From Thamnaconus septentrionalis (lineage: Eukaryota > Chordata > Actinopteri > Tetraodontiformes > Monacanthidae), in contig CM020519.1 of assembly GCA_009823395.1 (NCBI GenBank), positions 13,301,501 through 13,365,500 of the forward strand: a stretch of 64,000 nucleotides of DNA. The letters run 5' to 3'. A program made the position numbers and the translations under genes. How positions within the stretch are numbered: the first letter of the stretch is position 1; every line of letters starts with the position of its first letter. Below are positions 37,736 through 50,885 of this stretch, piece after piece. The notes beneath the pieces were generated by a model. The model searched no databases. It was given only the letters and a program-made list of their open reading frames with translations, and was not told the origin of the DNA.

Positions 37736-38889
37736 CGTTTGACGTTCAGTGGATACACATTATTAGAATTTTAACTGACGGCATACAATTTAGATATAAT
37801 GAGGGTGGACTGCTAGTCGCTGCAAAGCAGGACATTTCTTTTGTATCACTTTGCATTTCTATGTATGCTGATGACTTGAGTTTTTTTTTTTCTTAACAAA
37901 AAGTCATGTCACTCCCTGCCAGAACAGAGTGTTGGGACAACATGTTTCTGAAATATCAGTGCTGACAAATTTTATGCGTCCTGCTGCAAGAGCCGCGGAG
38001 CATTCATGCAGAAATATCTTTACATAGCATTGCATCATATGGATAAAGCCAACGTTCAAATTCCGAGTGTTGCTATAAATATCACAGGATGTGTTGTCAT
38101 TGGCCAAAGTTTAGCGGATTACTTCCTCTCTCTGTTCCCAAGTCTCTTCTTAATCCACTTTGCCCATTCATTTTCATTTGCATTTTACCTTGCTTCAATT
38201 TTTCATCCACGGTCCCTCAACACCTGAATAGGAAAATTATCTCAGATTGCTACAATTGCAAGCAAGCATTTTTTTTTTTTTTTTTCAGTCTATGTACACA
38301 AATTCACACTAACCTCCGGAAGATGTGACATCCCTTTATTCAATGATAAGGTCCATTAAAGCTCCAAATGATGCTCATTAGCATTAATAGGCTACATTAA
38401 GGCTAATCACCATGAAGGTTACTTATACTACTCTGTGGGAAGCTGAAGAGACATTCGTATTCGCAGAAAGGCAGAAGGTATTTCTACCCTTAATTCAAAC
38501 TACACCCATCCATTCATTAATTTCGGGTAGACCTCGGCCAAGTTGCCATTGTTTCGTAGCGACCAACACAGGGAGGCCCTCAGACCAATCCCAACCTGCT
38601 TCTCTGGAGACTGCAGGAAGGGGAGGGAGGAGCACCTGGTGATGAACACAATGGTGCCAGGAGAACAGACACACTTCACTTCACAAACTCGCAACCTTCG
38701 TGGTGCGCAAAGCACTGCACCGCCGTGCTGACTAATTAACGCCACAGCGCTTCCGTATTTACTTTTGTGCTCTGGCATGACGCAAATAAACTGACACGCA
38801 ACGCCGTGCTGGTGGCAACACAAAGCAACGGGAGGAATTTATCTGTCATCACAGTGTAATTTCAATTGCAAACTGCGTTCTGATGAGAC

Positions 38890-39277
38890 CAGTGTTGTTG
38901 GGATTACTCCATAAAAGTAATCTGACTACTGATAACTCCTTTAAAAAGTAATCTAATTACTTATTTAACTACTTTGTTTCATAAGTAATGATTTACTTAT
39001 TACTAATTACTTTAGTTAAAAAAAAAAAGATAAAGGAACGGTTTCTCAGTGCTTTTTCACAGCCCGTATTGTTAAAATAATCTGCGACATTTTGTGGATA
39101 AAGGCATTTTTAGCTTGCGAAACATTTCGGAAAAGTAATGGACTCGTTACTTGATAAAGTAACGCTGATATAATTACCAGTTTTCCCACAGTAATCCCGT
39201 TAAATTACTCCATTATTTTAAAAAGTAGTTTAACTACAGTAGTGGATTACTTAGTAATAGATTACTCGCCAACACTG
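38890..39277. mobile_element. hAT-like MITE, copy 2, with 8-bp target duplication
   Basis: A 388-bp element starts CAGTGTTGTTGGGATTACTC and ends GATTACTCGCCAACACTG. It is flanked by GATGAGAC (38882-38889) and GAAGAGAC (39278-39285), 7/8 identical. It lies in the opposite orientation to copy 1. Confidence 0.85.
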
Positions 39278-39285
39278 GAAGAGAC

Positions 39286-39755
39286 GGGGTGCTCCTTGCG
39301 TTGGCCCGCAGTTTTCAATCTGAGGGTGATTTGTTTGCGTTCTCCATCCCAGTCGAGAGACACGGCTGCTGCATCCGATTGTAATTATCGAGCAGGTGTA
39401 AACCCCCTTGTCCCGTTTGCCTCCACCTTGTTTGCCTGTTGTCGTGTAGTTTACCGCCACGCCTACACAAGAAGAGTTAAATTATTCAACATCTCTTTAT
39501 TATTCTCTTACGGGAATCCTGATGTTGTTAGAACAGTGGCGTGTTAAGATAACTTAACACACTGTGGCCTGTGGTGGACGGATGGATGGATGGGTGGATG
39601 GATGCAAATATTTAGACCAAAACAAACCGAGATATTTAAAATTTCTTTCAGTCAATGCTTTTAAAAAAAAAAAAAAAACTCAACTTGAATATGAAGCGCG
39701 GTGCAACTTCAGTCAGGAGGACTATGACTCTAAGCATGCCTTCAGAGAGATCGTC

Positions 39756-39786
<31 letters not shown>

Positions 39787-41337
39787 CCTTCACGCCTCTC
39801 GACTCGTTAATCCCATCACTATCTGTCACACTTCCATGTAATCCAATCATCATGCAATCAATTTTCCTGCTTAAGGTTTTAGTTTTTCCTCACCCTGTTA
39901 GAGGGTCTTAGGAGTTCAACATATTAAGCCTGCCAGCAAACTAAACTTGGACTATACATATATAAACGGATCAACTTAATTAACTACCATCACCAGTGTT
40001 TGGACTCCCGGGAGGTGATCTATTTCAGATATGACGTTTTTGCCCTTCTAGACTTTTACTACTTGTGGGGTCTCAGTAGACGACTTGAACCCATATTATC
40101 ATCACAATAAATGTTCACATCGACTTTATATTTCATTCCTTATTCTTCTTGGTCTTTCCTGATTGAAATAACAGTTGTCGAGCTGTATCTTAGCAAACTG
40201 TCAACCCTGCCCTGTATATAGAGTTCTTTTTTTTGTTGCTGTTGTTCTTGCGTACAATTTGATTACCACGAACTGCTGCTGAACACGAACATGAACATAA
40301 GCTCAAAATGTTGCAAATTATTCCTCGAGTATGAGGCTGTGATGTGAAGGCTGAGATATTTTTGAAAAAAGTAATACACAGAGGAAAAGCAGCATAACAT
40401 AAAATAAAAATATAAAATAAGAATTTAGAGAAATATAAAAAAGTGGACTCTACCAAATTTCTAATTTTCCCCCCAATACAACAAGTAAATAAAAGTGGCT
40501 ATTAGGAACAAACTGAGGCTTCAAAGTATCAAGATGTCACATATTTTCAAAATGATCATTCCGTTTATAACCAGAATAATGACGATAGTATTAAGACTCA
40601 TTGACTATATTTCTGCATATGACCCATAATTAAGGTTCCCCCAACAGTGCCCGAGGTCTTAGTAATGCTTTAAGCAGGACGGTGTAGTATGCATATGGCC
40701 AAGACTTTGGACTGGCTCACAGCAATGCTGTTCCAAGCTTCCAGAAAGTTGCTGCAGAGCTTCAACCAAGGCATGATAAAAAAAAAAAAAAAAAAAAAAC
40801 TAAGAAAGTAGAGTAATACCGACTATGTACACCTCTTTTCAAGCATTAAGTTTAATTTGTGAAATTTAATTAATTTTGATTAAACCTTTCAATTGAAATC
40901 TCTAGGAGAAGACGCTACAATTTTTGCTACGAAGCTAGCGATTCATTCCACATGGGAGACACTCGATCATCCTAAAAAAAAAAAAAAATATATACATCTG
41001 AATGTGTCGAAAAGACATTCGGCGTTCGTGCCGTCTCCCCACCGCCGACCAATAAATGCGTCAAAAATGATCCCTCTTTAAGATTGAGCTGCGGTGAAAC
41101 CCAGTAAAAGGTTCCAGACTCCCAGGAAATGGGAAACTTTGATTGAAAAAAAAAACCCCACCCTGCCGAGCGCAGCGCTGGGCGAGATCGTTAAGGAGAG
41201 ATTTACTTTAAGTTAAAACACGAGGTTCGGCTGAAGCGTGCGTGCTTTTGCTGTCACGACGGGAAAGCGGCACTTCCTCCGACTGAACAAGGCCCCTCGG
41301 TTGCATCTTCCACAGGGGCAGTTTTCTGCCACCTGAA
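39286..41337. other. Intergenic between two MITE copies
   Basis: A/T homopolymer-rich sequence with no gene. Long A-runs at 39661-39678 and 40780-40799. Confidence 0.45.
39577..39605. repeat. (GATG)n tetranucleotide repeat
   Basis: A short GGATGGATGG-type run. Confidence 0.85.
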
Positions 41338-41895
41338 CAGTGTCGTTACTACTGATTACTGATTACCCCTTTAAAAAGTTGTCTAATTACTTCTTTAACT
41401 ACTTTGTTTCATAAGTAATCAATTGATAATTGCTTTAGTTAAAAGAAAGATAAAATAGCAATTGCTCAGCGCTTTGGAATGAACTTTACCAAAGTGCAAG
41501 TTTTGCAACTCCAAATATCGTCGTCTTGCTTCCGGCACACAACGTGCAACGAACCACAAATATTCTTTGATTGAGACGAGACGAACTCAAAATAACGTTT
41601 GTATTGCCAGCTATGAAACGCAATCGCTGTTTTTTCTTTTGCCACCGCCACGCTTGTTTCGGTGCTTTGTCGCATATTAATGACGTTTTTGGTTGTTTTT
41701 CAATTTTCTGATACTTGAGACATTTTTAGCTCGCAAAAGATTTTGTAAAAGTAGTGGAACCGTTACTTGATAGAGTAATCATGATATAATTACCAGTTTT
41801 GTCACAGTAATCCAGTTACATGACGTTATGTTACTCAAAAAGTAGTTGTAATCACAGTAGTGGATTACTTGGCAATAGATTACTCGCCAACCCCG
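41338..41895. mobile_element. hAT-like MITE, copy 3, with perfect 8-bp target duplication
   Basis: It starts CAGTGTCGTTACTACTGATT and ends ATTACTCGCCAACCCCG, in the same orientation as copy 2. It is flanked by CACCTGAA on both sides (41330-41337 and 41896-41903). The last bases are mutated from CACTG. Confidence 0.85.
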
Positions 41896-42164
41896 CACCT
41901 GAACCAACCCGTTAACCTCCGCAACAGCGCTCGCTATCAAGTGTCTCTCGGACACCACTGTCGCCGCCTCTCCCGTTTCCAGCCTTCTCGGAAATTAATC
42001 AGGCGTAGTGTAGTCGGGAAATGAGGTGACATTTTTCCTGTAATGAGAGCAAATGGGAGGACGGGGGAAGGAATCGCCCCGCTTCCAGGACCTGCCATCG
42101 AGGGAGATTGACATTTTCCATTACAGAGCAAAAATGTACATGTGTCGCCCCATCCGAGTTGCTT

Positions 42165-42168
<4 letters not shown>

Positions 42169-42196
<28 letters not shown>
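42169..42196. repeat. (TG)n microsatellite
   Basis: A TG run of about 28 nt. Confidence 0.95.
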
Positions 42197-42497
42197 GCGT
42201 AAAGTTCATTTTGGCAGCTGACGGTGAGGCGGCCATCCATCTTGTGACAGCCACATCCCAAAAAAAAAAGTCTGAGTGTGCGTCTGCATTTGTGTACGGG
42301 GGGCTGGAGGAGCGGGAGTCGGTGTGTGTGTGTCTGTAAGGTGAAAAAGCATGATTTATAGAAGGGAGCGGTGCTCGAAAGCTCCAGGTACAGCGACGCC
42401 TGTAAATCCTGATAAAAAAAAAGACCAGAAAAACCTGGATAGAAGCAATTTAATGCCATCAATCTTTCTACCGAGGGGCCACGTTATATATTGGCAG

Positions 42498-42556
<59 letters not shown>
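42498..42556. repeat. Compound (GT)n(GA)n microsatellite
   Basis: About 20 nt of GT pass directly into about 38 nt of GA. Confidence 0.95.
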
Positions 42557-42559
<3 letters not shown>

Positions 42560-43092
42560 AATGATTTTTATTCTTAATTGTTTTTGGGATTCGGTTCTTC
42601 CGTAGATTTGCTTAAGCAGCCACGACAGCTTTGAGACGGATTGCTTGTTTTTCGGGTTTCTATTTCATTCGAGATATTGTATCCGTCACGCGGTGGTGGG
42701 AAAAAAACGCTTTCGGGCACTTCGTGCGTTGGTTTGACGCATTGCATCGAGAATCCTCTCTCCGAGTGCAATTTCTCATTGTACAGCCACGCACACCCCG
42801 CACGCCCCCCCCTGCACGTGCACTGGTTCGTCCAGGTTGATACTGGATGTTTCAGCGAGAATATAGTTTGGTTTTAAATTATCATTAATGCCATTCATTG
42901 TTTTTGAAGGACAAAAAGATTTTACAACATATGTCTCATCTTATACTTCAAGAGTATATCAAGGCTGACCGAAAACTTTTTTACTACTTTTTTTTATTTA
43001 TTTAATTGTCAGATTTATATTGTAATATTTAACCGATACCTATACAAACATATATTAAGTAAAGAACTTTGATACACCTTATGGCGCTGCTT

Positions 43093-43126
43093 GATAGATA
43101 GATAGACAGACAGATAGATAGATAGA
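43093..43126. repeat. (GATA)n repeat
   Basis: GATA units with GACA variants. Confidence 0.9.
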
Positions 43127-43135
43127 CCCTGGATT

Positions 43136-43380
43136 TCAGACTTCGATACGATATTTTAGAAAGTACTGATTTTCAATACGATTTTCGATGCTAGCAACCG
43201 CCAGTCGATACGAGCAAGTCTCGCGGGAGTCTCGTCGCGACGCGATGGCATGGAGGGAGGGAAGGGAGCGCTCTGGGTGTCTGTGTGTGAGTTGGCGATG
43301 AGTATTGATATATCGGTACTACGGAAAAATCGTATCGATTTAAGCGATGCATCGATATTTTTGACGACACTAATAGATAC
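43136..43380. mobile_element. Possible MITE with ATCGATA/CGATACGA motifs
   Basis: Left TTCGATACGATATT and right AATCGTATCGATTTAAGCGA parts are in inverse relation, a pattern seen in fish non-autonomous DNA elements. The ends were not resolved. Confidence 0.4.
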
Positions 43381-46200
43381 ACAGATAAAAAAAAAAACTT
43401 TATTAATCCCTCATGCACGTCATTGTTTTGCATAGCGGCTGCCTCATTCCCAGCGATATGCGAGAGAACACATGGCACGTGCGCGTGCGTCCTATTAGTC
43501 TTCTTCAAATGCGGGACATCATCTGGGGTGTGAGCAGCGAAGCCGAAGGCCAAACGAATCACCCAAAGCGGGAAGAGCCTTGTGTTGCCGGCCCCCTTGA
43601 GGCCGATGTGGCTTTACATTCGCTTGCCCGTGGGTTAACAAGGCTATGATTTATAGCAAAAACAGGGTTCCATCCATCTAACCGTGGCGAGTGTCACTGC
43701 ACAGCTCTGCGCCTCTCTCTCTCTAAATAATAAAGTAGCACCGAGGGAGAAACAAAAAAAGAAACTGTTTTGCTTGTTGTTTTTTGAATTTCTGAAGATG
43801 GTGAATTATTTCAAGTTTGGAACTTTGTCATTCACTAAAGCAAGTTCATGTTTTATCTGATCTCTGTGTTCGTCGACAAAGAAAGTGCATTTCATAACCC
43901 ACAAGATGAGTTTAAAAACAATTTTTTTTCCCCCCTCAACTTCAGTTAGCAAAAAAAGACCTTTGTGCAAGGCCAGTAAAAAAAATACAAATAAAATAAA
44001 TACAAAAGTATATATATAAACACTTGTTTATTTTTGTTAGCAAAACATTATATCTGAGGAGATAGCATAATAACTGGCTTTCAGCTTGCTCAAGGTTGTC
44101 GTATAATTTCAATATATTTAAAGCATGCCTCCTCTGCATGTCTCTGCCAAGCGGGGATCTTTTCCGCACTTTGAACACAGACCCGAGAACACTTCATTTG
44201 ATTGGTAAACACAACCGATCCATGCGCGGCCGCTGTACCGTGTTTCGTTTGGGAAGCGGCCCATGGTTTATACATTCACGGATTTGTTCTGCAGCGGCGC
44301 GGAGCCACAGCGGACCGCAGTGCACGCTGGCAAACGTAGCCTGACTGATGACGCAACAGCTTCTCCTTCTTCTCTGTGTGTCTTCGTCGGGTGTTTTGTC
44401 AAACAACTTGGTGCTTGGTAGCTCCTAGAATGGACCTGACCTGTTTTTTATTGTATTAGGCCGATGAATTACGGGACTTTTTTTTTCTAATACAGCCTCC
44501 GTCACTCTAGTCACTCTAATGTACAGGGAATAGGCTGGCATGATGCTTACATTCTTAAATATGAATACTGAATATTGTAAGTTAGGGCCAAAAAAAAAAA
44601 AAAACACACCTTCTGAAAATGAAATAAATCGCCAGTCATTTCTGCACATTAACATTTTCCAACATCTTACTGGTTCATTTTCGTGATAGAAGTGCGAGTC
44701 CGTCCACAAGGCAGCGGTGCTCGGTGACAAGATGACATTGCATTGACAGCGTTATCTCTTCACGTGACGGACCTGACAGGGGAGGCCTTGAGACATGATT
44801 TAATTTGCCTCCCCAGGCACTGAATCATAGCCAGTGAAAACATATCTATTGCCCACATACACAACGTTTAAACGTGCGAGTGCACAAATACGCGCGCGCA
44901 AACACACATATTGTCAGAAGGCTGTCACTACGCGCCCTGTAGTGCAAATTTGAAATTTTACACCTTTTTTTTCCCCCTCATGTTTCTGCACTTTAAGAGG
45001 ACCAAATGCAGGAAGTGGACTACAAGAAAGGGCATTGTGGGAAACACAACCCAAACAAATGTACACGTAACAAGTTGCCCTTCATTAACCAATAGATGAA
45101 CATGGTTCTCTTGGCTGTCCATGGGGCAAAGTTGATAATAATCAACCGTCTAGCTGTGTGCTACGTACTGCTAGCTAATGTTGCGTTAGCATCTCTACCT
45201 TGGAGAAAGCGTAGCAGTTTCTGGTCACTTTTTGTCGGATTGAGCTGTGAACGGGGTCCTCCGCACTACTGTTTACTAAATCTGACATTTCTGCTCTTGC
45301 GTTTTAGGATTTGGAATAGGAAAACGAAACAACACCACCCTCTGAACTTTGAGGATATTGTACGTCTGACTTAAATATACTGAAGTATGTGGTAAAAAAA
45401 AAAAAAAGTGGAAAAGTCACCTTAAAGTCAACAGAATATCCAGGTACCATATCCATATAGAAGCTTTGTCACAGCTCTGCATCTGGAGAATCCATGTTGA
45501 GTGGTTTCTCAGTCATCCGAATTTACTAACTTAATGCCATTTTAATCCAAAATTACTGATCATTGTGTTATAATCTAATTATGTGGACTGTTGGTGTTAT
45601 TGAAAGTATATAAAGGTGGTTCTGAGACCACTTGACATTCATATTTAAAGATGTTTGACAACCGATACTGATTTCTACTGCCCGTCAATCATGAGAATCA
45701 CTCCACATTCACGCCTAGGTTGTACCAATTAAAGCTTTTTGTCAGCTATTGAATCTCAGATTGAAATAGCTGGTCTTGATGAGCAGAGAAGAAGAGAGCA
45801 AGTCTTTATTTCCCCCTGTGTAACAAAGTTATAGTTGATTCTGCCAACTGTTATTGGCAGGTTTTCCCCAAGCAAACATGATATGCTTCTTCCCCTACAG
45901 CTAAAATCTGCTCAGCTTTGATAACCTGCCCGCTTAGGAAACACGGCTTGAGCTAACAGTGAGTCATAGTGGGACCAGTCGATTTGTCTTCTTCTTTCTT
46001 AGTTTAGTGACAGTTACCTTTATTAGAGGCCCAGTGTGTCATATTTGGCTTGATTTCTGATTTTTATATTGGTAAAAGCTTAATATACTACCTATAAATA
46101 CATTAATAAAAGGGTATTTTCTCGCAGTACAATAAGAGTACCCTACCCTTAGAACAGGTGGGAACAGGAAGACAGGAAGGTATACAGGTTTGGGTGCGTG

Positions 46201-46322
46201 GCCATTGTAGTTCACTGGCAAGCTCAGGCGGGGAAATGAGAGTGAAAAACGCAGCAATCTAAAATGTACCTACTTGATGTCACTGTTTCTTCTTTTAAAT
46301 CTCCAAATATTACACACTTAAC
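46201..46322 (-). repeat. Dispersed repeat of about 125 bp, copy C (reverse)
   Basis: The reverse complement shows TTAAGTGTGTAATATTTGG, AGAAGAAACAGTGACATCAA, ACATTTTAGATTGC and GCCAGTGAACTACAATGG, matching copies A, B and D. Confidence 0.75.
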
Positions 46323-48544
46323 CTATAATCAGGTCTAATCGTCATTTCAGGTCAGAGTGGGTAAGTGTTAGATTCAACAACATACTTACCGTCTTATTGC
46401 TTCTCACTTAGTTATAATGATTGATAAATGGTTTCAAACAAACACGTGATTATAATAAATAAAATGATAATCAAATTCTGTGTGAGTGACTAAACCTCTA
46501 TAATGCGGGCTACCTTTATTTTATGTGAAGCGGTTTGGTTCACCATTAGTTGGTTAAAAAGGGCTGTGGAAATAAAGCACTTTTACATTTTTACATTTAA
46601 CTGCTCAGTTTGCTTGTGAATCTCACTTGACGGGCATGGGGGTATCATTAATCTTTGTTTGCCTCAAGTCTTTGGGTGCTAGGCAGTTTTCAAATGAGCT
46701 AAGTTACATTTTCTTCTTGACATGGCTGTATTACACCTCTCTGTTACACTCAGATGCAGCATGTCACCGCCAGAGCAAAACAGAGAGGCCTCCACCAGTG
46801 AATGTCCAAAGGTGTTATTTCACCGCACACCTCTATCTGTTGATATCGAGCCTTTTCTATCCTGCATGTTAAGTGCATGTGAATGTACGCCTCCTCCCGC
46901 CCATCAGAACAGTTGCCCGACCCACCGTTGCAAATACCAAGAAGCAAAAGCCCCTGCAGGGTCAACACAACTTCAGAAAAAAACATGCAAATCATATAAA
47001 ACATTTTTCAAATTAATGCTAACAGCTAAAAAATTATGCTGGATGTAACTGAACCTTAAATCCGATGGGCTGCGGAGACTAGAACTCTGTTACCATGTCG
47101 TGTTTCCAAGGGGACCGCTATCAGTTCGGTCCGTCACTGATAGCTGTCAAATGATAGGAACAAAGTTCTGGTAACAGAAAGCAACCCCCTGGATTCAGGG
47201 TTTTATCTAGCATAATTTTGGCTATCATAGCATTAGCATGCCCAGCTCATTCACCTGACACGCACACGCTTGTGGCACCAAATATTTATATCATCACTTA
47301 ACATTTCCTTTGCTTGCTGAATGAGTGTTTGTTGCTTTCCTATCGAGATACAAGCTATGCTCAGCTGTGCCCTCTAGTGGTGGAAATTTGCTAATTGCCT
47401 TCAATTTAAAAAAAATATCTTGTTTTTTCTGGAAAATTTGGAAATTAAGTGTTACTCAACTGGCCTATGTTAATGTAATGTGACGTGTTAATGCGATTCT
47501 GTATGGATTCTGTAGCCATGGTGTTATATTGATGGTATTATGAGGTGTGTTCGTTGAGGTGGGACTGAGTGTGATGTCACCGAACGCCTGGGCATGAAAT
47601 GCACAGCCTGCCACTGTGATTGTGGCAGATATTAGATTCCTGAACTGATTTATTGCGTCTCACTTTCTGGTGTTTGGAAAATGGTCAGATAACTCAGACA
47701 CTCACAACTCACAAGAAACACACACACACACACACACACTGTGCTTTCTCACCTTTGTCAACATCGGCTTATGTCAACTCTGGTCGCAGTCACTCAGCAA
47801 CACTCAACAATAAAAAAAAATTAAAATTAAAAAAATTAAACCAACTCACTTCCTGATACACAAATGAAAATGTCTCCTTCGCATTGCTGTTTATCTGGGG
47901 GGGAAAAAAAGAAAAAAAAACACTCTAATGACTTCGGTGGACTTTCAGTTCAATCTAACGGATGAAAAAAAAAAAAAAAAGAATTGGCTACTGCATCAGT
48001 AAAAATTGATTTTTGATAGATGAGTCAAAGGTCGAAGCCAATAACAAACAAAGTCAGTTCAGTGTGGCTCCACAGAGGAATGTCTGCTGTGTGTTTATAC
48101 AAGAGATTGAGGAGGTGAAATATTTGTTGCACTGAGGGCTAATAAAACTTTTGCGCTAGTGCAACACAGATTCACCCTCGGGCTTGTTTCGTACATGCCA
48201 CAAACTAAGTTAACAGTTTCCACCGATTTCTCAACTTCAGTAAAATAGGTCTGCATTGCAAAAACCTCTCTCCTCTGTATTTTTAGAGAGGCTAATGATA
48301 CTAATGTTATCACATTATGTGCTGCTCAAAGCTGCATTAGTCCGTTTGGGAGTTAATGTGTCTTGTTGCACATAAGGCAGCAGTGTCTATAAGAGCGAAA
48401 CAATCGTAGCTGCAAAAGACTAATTTTCATTATTAAACCCAGTTTTTTTAATTAAGTAGTTGCTTAAGAATTTAAGAACAGAAGAGGAAGAAGAACAAAA
48501 AGATGATTTTTTTTTTATTTTATGTTTTGCTTTTTACAACCACA

Positions 48545-48619
48545 CTGCAGAACTAATTGGAATTATATTAACTAATTATATTAACTGCAGAACTAATTGG
48601 AATTATATTAACTAATTAT
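48545..48619. repeat. Tandem duplication, 40-bp period, about 1.9 copies
   Basis: CTGCAGAACTAATTGGAATT begins at 48545 and again at 48585, with the following bases identical to the end of the second copy. Confidence 0.9.
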
Positions 48620-49080
48620 GCACATTTTCACAAAAAAATATAGAAAAATAAATAAATTGGGAAAGTAGAAGAAGAAATACCTTAACTTGAGAGGATAAAC
48701 AGTACAGAAACAAACCATTTTGCAATTTTGCTGGTGTATCACATCACTTCATTGTTTTATAGTTTTGTTTTTGGGTGTTAAAAAATGTTATTCTCATTTT
48801 TGTGCATCAATTAAATTACATTGTTTTGCAATGTACAACCAAAATATAACAATTTACAGAACTGTTCTGTACGACCACTTTGTTTCTTCCCACCTCCCTT
48901 TTACTGTCTGACCATTGTGACCAACAGGAGTGTCTCTGAATGTCTTTATGATGGCTGATTTATTCTCAAAGGAAGAGTCTGGTACCCGACAGTGTGAATC
49001 AGGCAGGTCAGTTCAGGGACTACCTGTTGAGTGGTTTTATGATATAAATACGTTCACACACACGCACAAACACGGACACG

Positions 49081-49116
49081 CTTGCCCCCCACCCATACAT
49101 ATGTATGGGGGGCAAG
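49081..49116. repeat. Inverted repeat with two alternative foldings
   Basis: CTTGCCCCCC (49081-49090) is the exact reverse complement of 49107-49116. The inner CCATACAT/ATGTATGG core (49092-49109) is itself an 18-bp perfect palindrome. Confidence 0.85.
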
Positions 49117-49439
49117 CTGGGGAAAAAAAAAGTCTACCACGGTGTTACGCAAACATAAAAGTGTTTGATAAGGGTATTTCTTCCAGGTCCTTCAATGTAC
49201 TATATATGCAATGATGTATGTTATGCTATATCTTGTAATTTGGGGGATTGCTTACATATATACAAGGATCGCTTAAAGCAGTGGTTCTACTGGTGAAATC
49301 TCAGGACTCACTTTTTTTTTTTCCTTGTCATGAAGTTGCGACCCAAATTTATTTCACAGCACTCAAATGTATTCCACAAAAGTAAAAAAGCTAGCACACA
49401 TTCTATGAATACTCGTAAATAAATTATTGAAATTGCAAG

Positions 49440-50885
49440 GAGCGACTGCAAGCACCATGGTCCACAGGTCCACTACCTAGTGAGGCAGAGGAGGAGCCGG
49501 GCCCAAAAGTACAGAAGAGAAGGGTCAGATGGCCCCAAGACTCTCAAATAGCAGAGTGGCAGACGTTTGACGAGGATGTAGACAAGATGTTGGACCCAAC
49601 ACCCAAAGGGGATGTTTGGAAGAGGCCATCATCATAGTGAGCATGGCCACTGAAAGGTCTGCTTGCTTTGATACGACAGTGCTAACTACCACCGTGTCAC
49701 CCAGCCATGAACATGTTGGTGAAACCTGCAGAACCAGAATGCAGAGGTCCCAAGTCTAAGTCTGGGATCTGCCAGCCACCAGTGCATGCCTTTATGGATG
49801 ACCTGAAAGTTACTACCAAGGCAGTGCTGGGAGCTCGATGGATCCTGTCAGGGCTGGTAAGGCTAATGGAATGGGCAAGGATGTTATTCAAGCTAACTAA
49901 GTCAAGATCCTTGATCTTGAAGAAGGGCAGAATGGCAGAAGTTTCGTTCCATAGCTGGATCACCAATCCCTGACATTACATAGAAGCCAATAAAGAGCAT
50001 GGGGAAGTTCTTCAACAGCAGCCTTAGGTATACAGCAAGAACAACTTGTGAGGAGCTTGAGGGATGGCTGAGTGTCGATAAGATGGGCCTCCCAGGAAAC
50101 TTCAAGGAGTGGGTTTACCAGCACGGGATTCTTCCAAGGACACTGAGGCCACTGAGTTCCTGATCACCACCATCTGAGACCTGTAAAAGAGAGTCAGACT
50201 CTACTTGAGGAGTGGTCAGGGCTGCCGAGAAGTTTGAGCCATATCGCCCTCTATGGAAACACCTGCAAACTGGCAGAAGGAGTTCCAGCTCAGTGGTCTA
50301 GTGTCCGCCCTGAGACTGGTAGGTTGTGGGTTCGATCCCCGGCCGGGTCATACCAAAGACTGTAAAAATTATACCCGTGTGCCTCCCTGCTTGGCACTCA
50401 GTATTCGGGGTTGGACTTTGGGGGTTAGATCACCCTATGATTCCCAGGCACAGCACCGCTGCTGCCCACTGCTCCCTTAGGCGATGGGCCAAATGCGGAG
50501 GACAACTTTCGCATCCTTGGGGATGTGACAATCAGTGGGACTTTAACTTTAACTTTAACTTTAAGGTCTTGCATGCAAGGAAGGTGCTGCAGTTCCGGGA
50601 GTTGGCGGACCCAAAAGTCTCCAGGGCAGGAGTAGCTGTCAGGACAGGCAGAAAATAGAGAGCAGATGCTTCAGTGGAGCAGGCAGAGTCCTAGTGGGTA
50701 CAGCGTCCAGAAGAAGGGTAGGGCTTGGGACCACCGCTAATCCGATCAACTTTAGTTGGGTTGCCTGAGCGAGGGTGTCTCATGCTCGAAAGACCCAAAA
50801 CACCCTATGACCCCAGGTAGCATCACTGATGACGTGCACTAGCTAAGCATCGGAAGATTTTTTTCCCTCCGACAAAATGATTGAT
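49440..50885 (+). mobile_element. Decayed LINE ORF2 fragment interrupted by a SINE
   Basis: Plus-strand reading in several frames gives RRVRWPQDSQIAEWQTFDED, then HAFMDDLKVTTKAVLGARWI (catalytic FMDD), LTKSRSLILKKGR, GLPGNFKEWVYQHGILPR and HIALYGNTCKLA. After the SINE (50286-50564) come LHARKVLQFRELADPKVS and VAVRTGRK. The order is that of a non-LTR reverse transcriptase and its C-terminal region. Stops and frameshifts make it dead. Confidence 0.75.
50286..50564 (+). mobile_element. tRNA-derived SINE with (ACTTTA)n tail
   Basis: An A-box-like CCAGCTCAGTGG lies near 50286-50297 and a B-box GGTTCGATCCC at 50329-50339. The body TGCCTCCCTGCTTGGCACTC and the TTTAAC repeat tail match a SINE common in fish. 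It interrupts LINE sequence on both sides, so it is younger than the LINE. Confidence 0.85.

Larger units (their letters stand above)
33471..38889. other. Gene-poor region
   Basis: No gene is supported. The interval contains copy B of the dispersed repeat (34674-34780) and a fish interspersed-repeat 3' end (37555-37735). The 173-residue open frame near 35289-35810 is built on A/T runs and shows no domain. Confidence 0.45.
41904..46200. other. Gene-poor region with microsatellites
   Basis: No gene is supported. The interval contains GT and GA tracts near 42.2-42.6 kb, a possible MITE (43136-43380), GATA repeats and AT-rich unique sequence. Confidence 0.45.
46323..49270. other. Gene-poor region
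   Basis: AT-rich sequence with a CA run near 47720-47740, A-runs near 47.8-48 kb, a 40-bp tandem duplication (48545-48619) and a hairpin (49081-49116). No gene is supported. Confidence 0.45.

Noticed and set aside
42498..42556. Microsatellites considered as a CRISPR-like array
   Set aside because: They are mono-, di- or tetranucleotide repeats without spacers, in a vertebrate genome.
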